DNA of 64,000 nucleotides, taken from assembly GCA_036186865.1 (NCBI GenBank), contig AP025040.1:46192321-46256320 (forward strand), given 5' to 3'. Of this stretch, positions 44,345 to 54,236 are shown piece by piece (position 1 is the first letter of the stretch; each line of letters opens with the position of its first letter). The DNA is from Eustoma russellianum (Eukaryota; Streptophyta; Magnoliopsida; Gentianales; Gentianaceae). The position numbers and the translations under genes were made by a program. The notes under the pieces were generated by a model. That model ran no database searches and was not told the origin of the DNA. It was given only the letters and a program-made list of their open reading frames with translations.

Positions 44345-45390
44345 TTTGTTGTTATTAAAATATACTGTTACATATATATACACAAATTTGAGTGTGTGTG
44401 TATATAAACACAAACATAAATATGTCCAGAAGCAGCACAAAATAATCTCAAAATTCTTAAAAAAAGTTTCAGCCTTAGCAACAGTATGTGTGTATATATG
44501 CATACATACATATCTATATATGTGTGTGGGGGGGCACATATATATACACATAAATATGTATGTGTATATTTGTACATATAGTATATGCGTATGTATCTAT
44601 TCAATTTTCTATTGGAACAAAATATCTTTTATGCATATTAATTTTATGATAAAAATAATATTTCAATCAAAAGCTAATACACATGCCAATTGCGTGTTTG
44701 TATTTTAGAAATTCAAGAATTTGAAATAATTTATCCATTTAAAGTTTGACTTTGTGCTATTTTCCTTGAGTGGGCGTTGGGAAGTTTCTTTTATTATTTT
44801 TTAATTTCCATCTATCTGCCTGTCTCCAAAAATTATCAAAAGAGATCAGATTGGTTCAAATAATCCAATTTAGTATTTTTTTAATATAATAAGCTATCAA
44901 TATTAATAATATTAAACATATATTTCCATAATCATTTCAGTGTGGCGAATTTCTTATATAAATAATTAAGTTTTTAAAAAAAGTATTCACATGTTGTATA
45001 AATGTAATATTTATGTATGTTGAAAAGTATAAGGATGAAAAATGATAGAGAAATTGTAATACAAATTCATAATTTATGATAACGACTCGAACTCAAATAG
45101 TAGAAATCTGGGTAAAGAAAATTCTAGAACTCTTGTGACATCCATATCACAAACATTGTATTTGATTATTAGCACAATTTTTCCAAAAAGAAAAAAGAAA
45201 AGAAAAGAAAAACGTCATTATACAGAATATCAAAGCCCGTGAATTCAACTGATTAGGGGATGAGATGACTAACTAATGAGAATGACGTTGTTGTTTGGAA
45301 TGGAAAATTAGTCGAGCATTAAACATGCGACTTCGAAAACGTGTTACAGGAAAGTCAAGTAACAGATTAATATTTTTTATAAGTAGTAAC
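44345..45390. other. Intergenic stretch with a (TA)(TG) microsatellite
   Basis: At 44360-44600 ATATATACAC/TGTGTATAT-type microsatellite tracts dominate. The rest is AT-rich with no supported gene. Confidence 0.5.
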
Positions 45391-45394
45391 AAAC

Positions 45395-45765
45395 CAATTA
45401 GCACAACAAATTATCTCATTGACTTAGAATCTCCCGTCTATAGTGGGGTGTGAGAAGGTTGTATGTACGTAATCATATCCATGTGTTAGAAACACACAGA
45501 GGTTGTTTTCCGATGATCCATAATGAAATTGCGTCAAGCTGTATCGATCAACTGTTACTTCACAATATAAGAAGTGCAGCCAATGAATCATTTTGATTTA
45601 TTCCATCATATTCAAAAATCAAGGAAGAATGTATTTTTAACTCCATTGGAAATAGAAACGTAACAAACCAATTAAGTACCATTTTAATAACATTAACATG
45701 AACTGACGACCTCTGGTTTTTAGTTTGACAATGTTTAATCTTTTTTCCTCGAGAAAGCAAAATGC
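45395..45765 (-). repeat. SINE-like repeat
   Basis: It is a minus-strand copy of the 12655-13066 family with CATGTGTTAGAAACACACAG, GTTGTTTTCCGATGATCC, TTTATTCCATCATATTC and AACTCCATTGGAAATAG on the plus strand. Confidence 0.6.
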
Positions 45766-45769
45766 AACA

Positions 45770-46400
45770 AAAGTTTTACTTTATCCATATTGAGCCCCGC
45801 TTGTTTAATTATTTTAGACATTACCCCCAACTAGTTTCCAAAGTCTCCATACGAAACAACAATTAAAAAGTATTCTGTTTTTATCAATATTCTGGATGCA
45901 AATTAATATATCCAATCAAGAATTTTTATCTTTTATTTAACTTGAGCTCAAACATAATCTTAAAGTGTATTTTTGACTTCAAGCTTAAACTCGAATCGAA
46001 CCCGTACAAACTTCGAACCTATTTTGAACGAAATTAAATATAGTTTTTTATTTTAAAAATTAAATGTAGTTAAAGATTCACACTTATATCAATGAATCAT
46101 TATCATTTTTACGTAAAATTAATTGACACACTTATTGTTGGTACCAAACAATATAACATTCAACCATACATATTTCCATAAGTAATCTAACTTTGAACAC
46201 CTTCAGAACCTAAACACAAATATACTTTAGATTGGTTCATTATATATTTGACCGAAGTCGAATATGATCTTACACTTTATCAAAACGAATTAATTAATTA
46301 AAAATCTAATCTAAACTCTATTAGTTGCATCGTTATTTTAGCAAACCATAATATATTACGTCACATAAAAATCTAACCAATTCCTATTATGGTTCATAAG
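45770..46400. other. AT-rich flank downstream of the ectodomain gene
   Basis: I searched it for receptor kinase exons and found none. Confidence 0.5.
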
Positions 46401-46406
46401 TAATTA

Positions 46407-47162
46407 TTAAACCGGATACTTACTTGATGGAGCCGAATTTGATGAGCCGCCATCGGTGGCGGCGCAGGTGGTGGTCATGTAGGACAGATCGGGGCAAAAG
46501 CAAACCGATCGATTATCAGACACATCATACCCACACCTCCCTTTTGAATCAGCGCAAACACTGCAGGCTTTATCATCTATCTTCCATTTAATTTCAAACC
46601 CTTTCTTAAGAATTTGAACCATATCCGATGCATTCAGTGATCCTCCATTTCCCATAAACGACTGGATCACCGGATATGTAATACTGCCTTTACAATTCCC
46701 CAGTCCCTGAACTCCGTACTCCACAAAACATGAACCAAAATTCACGCCAGGGAAATCGGAAGAACAGCCGTAGAGAAACGTGAGGTTTGTATAATCGCCG
46801 GCGAATTCGAAGATAGAGAAATCTAAATTGGTTTGGACTTGAGCTGGACAATTTCCTTGTAAAACATCTTCTCTTGCAATCCACATGGTTTTCGTGGAAG
46901 GGGTAATATCAAGGACGCGATACATCTGGTTTTCAATTTGGATTCTAGTTAAACCACCGCCGGCGCACTGGAGGGCGAAACCTGGATATCCGCAAATCTG
47001 AGGATCGGTGAGTGATCGGAACGGATATCCGATGTCGGTGATGCTGCCGCAGCTGAAATTGTCCTCACATGTTTGATAAAAGTTTTCCTCATCGCTTGAA
47101 GCGAGAAGGAAGTAAATGAAAAAGGATAAGAAACGGAACGGTGAATGGCTCAGGTGAGTCAT
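46407..47162 (-). CDS. LRK10L/WAK-like ectodomain without a kinase
   Basis: A single open frame of 251 residues starts MTHLSHSPFRFLSFFIYFLL (signal peptide). It carries the GUB_WAK-type block (CEDNFSCGSITDIGYPF, CGYPGFALQC) and the WAK-associated block (CSVCADSKGRCGYD, CFCPDL). It corresponds to exon 1 of the kinase at 37406-40427, with the same domain order and Cys spacing. Near its end the sequence CATCAA|GTAAGT would make a good splice donor, but no transmembrane or kinase exon follows before the next gene. It could therefore be a gene that lost its 3' exons or a secreted ectodomain protein that stops at SSKYPV. The frame is intact over its whole length, which argues against old decay. Confidence 0.75.
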   Translation of the reverse strand: MTHLSHSPFRFLSFFIYFLLASSDEENFYQTCEDNFSCGSITDIGYPFRSLTDPQICGYPGFALQCAGGGLTRIQIENQMYRVLDITPSTKTMWIAREDVLQGNCPAQVQTNLDFSIFEFAGDYTNLTFLYGCSSDFPGVNFGSCFVEYGVQGLGNCKGSITYPVIQSFMGNGGSLNASDMVQILKKGFEIKWKIDDKACSVCADSKGRCGYDVSDNRSVCFCPDLSYMTTTCAATDGGSSNSAPSSKYPV

Positions 47163-47439
47163 GTGGATTGGTTAGAGAGAAAATATTGCAGTTGAGAGTG
47201 GAGATTACTGAGAAAGAAGGGAATACTTCAGAGTTGATTTGAGAGCAATTGGTCTAGAAGGTCAGGGGGGAATGCGAAGAAAATTGAAGCAAAGACTGGA
47301 ATAGTAGAGAGTAGACTTCAACAAGTCCTCAAAATAGCAGCAAATTCGTCGTCAGGTTCATATTTTTCTTCAGCTGAGTTTTTCAAGACATCCATGCGCC
47401 CAGAATACACGCTCTCCCAATTAATTTATTAGTATCTCC

Positions 47440-47590
47440 AACCCGGGACCGGATCTCCTAACCCCACACCCTCGTCTCTTTACCCACCGTCCGTCACGTG
47501 GCAGGCACCCCAGCTTGCTGCCACGTGGCGGGTGATAGACAAAGGGGTGAAGGTGTGAGGATGAGGAGATCACATCTCCTCCGACCCCGG
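47440..47590. mobile_element. Foldback MITE, family F1
   Basis: It holds GTCACGTGGCAGGCACC and TTGCTGCCACGTGGCGGGTG as inverted arms, with outer ends GGATCTCCTAACCCC and GATGAGGAGATC. It lies 280 bases upstream of the ectodomain gene. Confidence 0.6.
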
Positions 47591-47599
47591 TTCAAAGAA

Positions 47600-49130
47600 T
47601 AAACATATAAACAAATTAAAATTATGAAAATTGTAGTTAGGAAATAAGAAAGGTACAAACAAAGGTCGTTTTCCGTGTACTGAGCTATTTATATTTATTT
47701 TTTTAGCTACTAATCTTTTGCTTTTTCTACTTACTGGACAAATAAATGCCTAACTTACATCTTCAAATAAACCTATATGGTAAGACCATGAAAGACAAAT
47801 AAATATCTAATTTACATTCTAAGAGACGTAGAAGTTAGACCATGAAGGCCCTTAAAATTGGAATGACACTTTTTTTAACCAACGAAAGAGAAAGGCTCTT
47901 ATTTCTTTTCCATTGTTGTGTAGTGTTGATGCAGAAAGACGTAGATTCGAACCAGAACATGCGTAGTGTAAGTGCAATATTGCTATCTGAGTCAGTAATA
48001 GCTAAGTCATTGTATTCGGCTCAATTGTGTTAGAAAGTTGCTGGTCCGATTTGCAGTAGTTACTTTGCAATGAGTTTCTGACAAAATCTTATCAACCTAG
48101 TAAACTGCTGAACTATTGATTTGCTTTGCATCTTCCAAGAACTGTGGTATTGAGGATCCACATTGGCCTTTTGCTGCAGGATATGAAGCGGAAATCACTT
48201 TGATAAGCTGACACAAATAATGAGAGGCGAAATGCAAAATTAGAGAAGCCAAAAGGGCTAAGAAAGGAGGTTAGAATTGTAATTAGACTTTCTGTTTTAA
48301 AATTACTATCATATTTCACTTTTTAATATAATGTAAAACTATTACATTAACAATAGTCACTGCAATAATATTTTTAGGATTGATAGAGTAAATATTGCTA
48401 CATGTTTATATGCATTAAAATTTCAAAACGGTTTGTGTTGAACTATAGTGCAATTCCCCTACACCCCTTAACAAGATCAAATGGGAGATAACAAACTCAA
48501 ACCTATAAACTGTATGTTATCACTAACTTTATAAAAAATCTTCTTAAATTGTCTTTTTAGCCTTTTATGTTGGTCCTTTGATTTGGATTATCCAGTGATT
48601 AACTGACGAAAATAATATTTAATACTATCAAATTAATTAAAAGATATTCTGTACTCTTGACTTGAAACAGGGTGTATTATTTCGAGTTCTCAACTCAAGT
48701 TCAGTATTAATAAAATACGTTTTCGGTGGACTAAAGTTCAATATCGTACGTTGTTATTATACTGGGTGGTTGGATCCTAATGGAAAATTACATGCTAATT
48801 GACAAGTCAACGGTACCTTAGATACATACATAATTGACACGAAAATTTTGATCAAGGGAACGAGAAGTTCAACGCAAGAAACCCGTGAATTTATTAAAAG
48901 AAAGGCATAACACTCTTTGAAATAAATATTATATAGAAAACTTAATTAACTTTACTATATTTAATGAAAAATTTTAATTGAAAAATGGAACTAAGACTTA
49001 ACACTTGAATGATTATGTTTTCATTCCCCAGTCCCTTTCGGTAATGCAGTTCTACCAAAGTAACCCGGTAAATCTTTTTCTGAATAAGCTAAATCTACCT
49101 ATTTCTCAAACGAAAACGGGCCTTTGAACA
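47600..49130. other. Intergenic AT-rich stretch
   Basis: No gene is supported. A possible SINE scrap with GTAGATTCGAACCAGAACAT (about 47941) is too short to classify. Confidence 0.4.
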
Positions 49131-49134
49131 ACTA

Positions 49135-49275
49135 ATAAAATTGCTGCTTTGTGACGTTGAGGTTACGTGTTTGAGCCGTAAAAAGAGGCTCTTGCACAAA
49201 GTGTAGAATAAAGCTGCTTAAATTAGATCGCTAAACGATCCGCCACTTCTCAGACCCTACGTAAACTTGTAAGCC
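49135..49275 (+). repeat. Au-type SINE
   Basis: It reads GAGGTTACGTGTTTGAGCCG (box B), AGAGGCTCTTGCACAAAGTG, AAATTAGATCGCTAAACGAT and CCTACGTAAAC, in Au order but decayed. Confidence 0.6.
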
Positions 49276-49339
49276 TAAAAAAATAGATGAAATGTATGGT
49301 ATTTCTGATAAGAAATAAAAATGGAAACCCATCATCGAA

Positions 49340-49535
49340 GTGGCAAAGGCAATGTTAGGATCCCCTCACCGTAAAGGAGGTGCACTGACACGTGACCGCG
49401 CGACACGTGGCAGCAAGGGAGGGTGGTGAGGCTAGATGCGGGCGACCCTCGTCTAGCCTCACCATCCCTCCTTACTGCCACGTGTCGCACGATCACGAAA
49501 GAGGTGAGGGAAGTGGGGTTAGGAGATCCCAACCC
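49340..49535. mobile_element. Foldback MITE, family F1, best-preserved copy
   Basis: The arms run GCGCGACACGTGGCAGCAAG to CTTACTGCCACGTGTCGCAC with few mismatches around a GCGGGCGACCCTCG centre. Outer ends are TTAGGATCCCCTCACC and GGTTAGGAGATCCC. Confidence 0.7.
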
Positions 49536-49794
49536 AAACATGTTATACACCTTTTTGTTCACGAAATTTCCGGGAGACGTAGTTTAAAGATATGTTGCAT
49601 GGTATGTTATTTTCTTGACTACCTACTTTTTCGTGCTATTGGGTATTAAAGATATGGTATTGATTTTTAAATTAAATTGGACGATATCTGTTATGAGTTT
49701 AACTTAAAGAAAGGTTATCATAATATGCAGATGTCACAACTATTACCATACATGGTTAAAAAAGTGTATGTAATGAACTATTATAGGTAGACCT

Positions 49795-51015
49795 CCATCA
49801 AGGGTCTACGTTGAGATCATTTCTTTTCGTTGTTGTCCTTGACGAGTTGTCAAAGCCAATCGAAGAGTCAGTTCCGTGATGTATGCTTTTTTTGCTGACG
49901 ATATTGTATTAGTCGCAGAGAGTTGACATACCCTGAGTATGAGACTGGAGCAGTGGAGATGTATCTTAGAGAGAAAAGGCTTAAGGATTAGTCGTTCTAA
50001 GACCGAGTATCTGCACTGCGGCTTCTGCGGCATAGACGACAGTGAGAATAGTCAGCTCACCATCGAGGGTCAAGTGGTACCACAAGTAAGTAAGTTCAAG
50101 TACCTAGGATCATTTGTAAGCAGGATGGAGACATAGATAGTGATGTAGCATACCGAGTTCAAGCAAGCTGGTATAGATGGAGGGCGGCCTCAGGGGTGCT
50201 ATGTGACAAGAATTTTCCAACTAAATTAAAAGAAAATTTTATAGGGTGGCAGTGCGACCGGCAATGCTATATGGAACAGACTGCTGGGCTATCAAGAGGG
50301 CTCAGTTGCAGAAGAAGGAAGTGACAGAGATAAGGATGTTGATGTGGATGTGTGGGCATACAAGGCTAGACCAGATCAGAAATGAGGTGTTTCGGGAAAG
50401 GTTAGGGGTGACTAGTATAGCTAATAAGATAAGGGAGGGAATACTGAAATGGTTTGGGCATGTCAAGAGGAGACAGACAGCGGCGTATGTCAGAGCAATT
50501 GAAAGCCTTATTGTAGAGGAGAACAAGAGTAAAGGCAGCCCCAAACTGACTTGGGATGAGCGGATTAGGCACGACCTACTAGATTTGCACCTCTCTCAAG
50601 ACATGGTCCATGATAGGAGTTCATGAAGGCGGAGGATTAAGGTTAACGAGGTATAAGTCAGATATAGGGACACCTTAGCGTATACTTAGGGGCGTAGATA
50701 CTATCTATGCTTTATGTTGACTTTGCACTTGTTTGTTTATGTTTTTGTCGTTGTTTTGCATTATATGTACATATATTCATTATGAGTATTTTAATATCGG
50801 CAGCCTCCTCTTTGTATTTCCTGAATTCCCTCACTAACACACTAGCACATCATATCCCTATTATTATGCCATATATGCACGTACATATAGAGGCGGAGGT
50901 CTCACTTGAAGCAAACTCTCTATTATTGTTTGCCTGCCACTTACCCTCCCCAGATTTTAGCGACAGCTTTTGCAGTCATTGGGATATATTGGGTATGATT
51001 GATGATTGATGATGA
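49795..51015 (+). pseudogene. RTE-type LINE, 3' part of the reverse transcriptase gene and tail
   Basis: Frames in order show VVLDELSKPIEESV, then ADDIVLVAES (the RT active-site block), LEQWRCILERKGLRISRSKTEYLHC (from about 49945), VSKFKYLGSFVS, and from about 50246 VRPAMLYGTDCWAIKRAQ, MLMWMCGHTRLDQIRNEVFRERLGV and LKWFGHVKRR. Frame breaks and stops at about 49888 and 50134 inactivate it. After a 3' part ending near 50640 comes a tail of about 370 bases with GACAGCTTTTGCAGTCATTG and a closing TGATTGATGATTGATGATGA. This is the usual 3' end of plant RTE elements, 5'-truncated. Confidence 0.8.
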
Positions 51016-51204
51016 TTATGAAAGAAAGATCAACTAAACAAGAGAGAAAGTAGACTTTACTGTTGTATGAGTTCATTTATGTAAAACTTTTATATATTGG
51101 AAGAATTACCATTGCATCTTTATCACTGATAAAAAAATGACAAGAAGACAAAAGGATGGTAGAAAATAGATTTTCTTCGAAGTCACTGTTGTCATGTAAT
51201 CTTT

Positions 51205-51372
51205 TTATATCTCTTGCTAAGGTTGTTGTTTTGTGATCTAAATGTCATGGATTCGAGCTGCGGAAACAGCCTCTTATACAAAATGTAAGGTAATGTTACG
51301 TACATCAGATCGAAAGATGATCTGTCTATTTTCCAAACCTTGCACAAATGCGAAAACTTAATGCAATAAAAA
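51205..51372 (+). repeat. Au-type SINE
   Basis: It reads ATGGATTCGAGCTGCGGAAA, CAGCCTCTTATACAAAATG, GTTACGTACATCAGATCG and CTTGCACAAATGCG, ending in an A-rich run. Confidence 0.7.
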
Positions 51373-51518
51373 CGCTAAAGACGTGGTTGCTCTTGTTTGC
51401 AGTCTTTTCTTTGACCTTTTATTATAGTCGTACTGACGAATTTCTAATTTAGAGAAACAATTAGATAAACGTCATACGTATCATTTTCCATAATAAAAGA
51501 CGTGGTTGCCATTATTTC

Positions 51519-53962
51519 TGTTATGCCCCGCACCCTCCGTAGGGTAACTTAAAAGACAAAGAAGAATTTTACGGGAATTAATGACGGTCAACTGTAACTA
51601 ATGACGAAATAAATATAGGATTAATGAGAATTAAATGAAGGATTAAATTATAGGATTTAAATTGTATTTAATTTTCAAAATTAAATAATTTTATTTTAGA
51701 TTTATCCTTTAAGATAAATAAGAAATAAAAGGTAATTTAGAAACACCAAACTTTTCCCCTAACCATATATAAACTGAGAAAGCGTCAGTTTCTTCAGAAA
51801 CCAACGACGCTTCCTCACAACCCTAGCCGTTCTCCCAGGAGTAGAAGAAGACAACCCCAAGAAGTAATCCAGCCTTAGTACGTTTTCCAATCCGACTTCG
51901 AGTAATCAAAGGCAAGTAATCTGTTTATAAGTTCCTACGTTTTGCGAAAGAAAAAACGGCCTATGTTATTATCAATTTGGATCACCATGCAGTAGATTCG
52001 TTCTTTAGTTATTTGTTTATGACCTATGTGATTTGTTTTCGCGCTTTGGCCAATGTATATGGAAAAGCTTTTGTTGTTGTTGTGGATTATGTGAAATCAT
52101 GCAAATCCCTACCCTGGAATCCCTTCTTGATGTGATTGCGTGGTTGAGAAGGGTTTGAAGAAAAGATGGGATTTTTGGGATTGAGAGAGTTGGATGATTG
52201 AGTCTTAGGTTGGATCAATGTACGATATGCGTATAGGCGTCTGGATTTACAGTTTTAAGCGTGTACGGTAGCCGAGGTTAGGCTTGGATTGGTGGGATGC
52301 AAGTTTGGAATCAATTTGAGGTAGAATCCTGAGAGTGATGCAGAAAACGCAGAATCTGGCCTGGGACGTTGACATCGATCGATCGATGTCAGAGATCGAT
52401 GTCCCCAGTTGGACATCGATCGATCGATGTATAAGTGGCTGAGAGATCGATGTCCTCAGAAGGACATCGATCGATCGATGTGTAGGATGCTGAGAGATCG
52501 ATGTCCCCAGATTGGACATCGATCGATCGAAGTGAGAGATCGATGTCCCCAGTTGGACATCGATCGATCGAAGTGAGAGATCGATGTCCCCAGTTGGACA
52601 TCGATCGATCGAAGCTAGGGGATGAAGTCCTGGAATTTTGTGGAAAATAGAGGAAGGAAGGGGAACGTTCGGGGAGCCTTTGGGTGACCTTAGTGACTTT
52701 CTAAGACCTGATCTAAGTTAGTTAAGTCTCGGGAACGTGTCTAGGATGATGAATCAAACTTGGTGCTTTCAACGGATTCTCGAATCGGGTTTCAACGGGA
52801 ATGACTTAGACGGGTTAGGAAATGGACGTACGAGGGGTCTCAAAGTTCAATGAAAGGGAAATGAGGATACTCGCGTAGGTTACGAACTCTAGAATCAAGG
52901 GTAAGTGTTGACGAGCTAGTTGAGGGCTAAGTATGGACGAATAAGCTAGTGTTCCTTGTGTGGTACTTGTACTTGCGCATGTAAATGTGAATTGCATATG
53001 TGAGCGTGGAATGTGAATGAGATATGGGGTCTTGCATCATGGCACTTGCATTTGCATTATGATTTGATAAGAGCTGTGCCTCAGCACAGGGTATAAAGTT
53101 TGCGAAATGAGCTGTAATGCGTTACAGGGTATAAAGACAATCTGTAACCATCACAGGGTATAAAGTGAGCTGTAATGTGTCATAGGGTATAAAGACAAGC
53201 TGTGGCACATTACAGGGTATAAAGTTGAGCTGTGGTGCGTCACAGGGTATAAAGACAAGCTGTGGCCCACCACAGGGCATAAAGTTATGTGACCGGACAT
53301 TGTGACATGCATTGCACTGTTTTGAAAAGAATTGCATAAGCATTTGTGATTGTGTAGTGTAGTGCATCTTTGACATGCATCACGAGAGTCAGTGTGGTAT
53401 GAACGTGAATGTTATTTGAAGGCCAATGAATGGTTATTTGCGCGTGAATTGATGTACTTGCGTTATTACATTCTCGCTTGTGTATATTTGAAAGTTACAA
53501 GACATGTGCCCCTCAATTCCCTCAGTTTATCTATTACTCATGTCTTGCCATGTGTTGATCCCGTATGTCTTATAAGTGGGTTACTTGCTAGCGTTTTTCG
53601 CTAAGGGTACTGCCTTTGATTTTGCAGATGAACCCAGTTATGATATGATTTTCATTGAGGATGACGGCGAGTGGGCAGAATGGGATGCATAGGCCTTATG
53701 GAGAGATTTGATTAGATAGTTTCTGTTAATTGTGGTTATATTTCATGGAGGTTTTAGATGGCTGCGACCATATGCATTTGGGTATTCATGTTGACTTTGA
53801 TGTATGGCTTTGAGGATTTTTATTTATGAGATGTGTTTCCGCGCTTATTTCTCTTACGTCATTGATGATGTGTATTCGAGAGATGAGACGTCTTGTAGTC
53901 TTCTCAGTAAGCTACGACGGGTGCACCGGGTCGGATTCCGCTGTCCGGGTCGGGGCGCTACA
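51519..53962 (+). repeat. 5' LTR of the gypsy element
   Basis: A TATA-like CCATATATAAACTG is at about 51764. Seven or so CATCGATCGATCGA(T/A)G palindromes alternate with GAGATCGATGTCCCCAG between 52374 and 52620. A second array of (A/T)CAGGGTATAAAG units follows (53085-53285). Short open frames in it are repeats, not genes. Confidence 0.95.
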
Positions 53963-53964
53963 GG

Positions 53965-53976
53965 TGGTATCAGAGC
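53965..53976 (+). other. Primer binding site
   Basis: TGGTATCAGAGC starts two bases after the LTR and is complementary to the 3' end of plant initiator tRNA-Met. Confidence 0.85.
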
Positions 53977-54236
53977 CTAGGCTTCAGATCTACCTCGGAA
54001 ACCTAGGTTATGACATGTAGAGCTCTTAAGTTATGATCATTACTATAAGTTGATCTTTAGATTTAAGTATACAATTTCAGATTTAAGCTTGATCTGGGAT
54101 GGGTGTGTGTACGAGCGCGATTAGTGAAATCAAATAGATGTAATCGTTTTAACCTATGAACTACGCCTTGTACCCCTTTATGGATTTCACATTTATCTTG
54201 GAACTGCTCGACACTAATGACGTGCTCTTGCAGAAA

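Noticed and set aside
52374..52620. CRISPR-like regular repeats
   Set aside because: Short palindromes with short, repeated spacers in a plant LTR; no cas genes and no unique spacers.
52247..53376. Open frames in the gypsy LTR, repeated at 59639-60768
   Set aside because: They lie entirely in LTR repeat arrays and have repeat-derived sequence such as SIDVLLRTSISQ.
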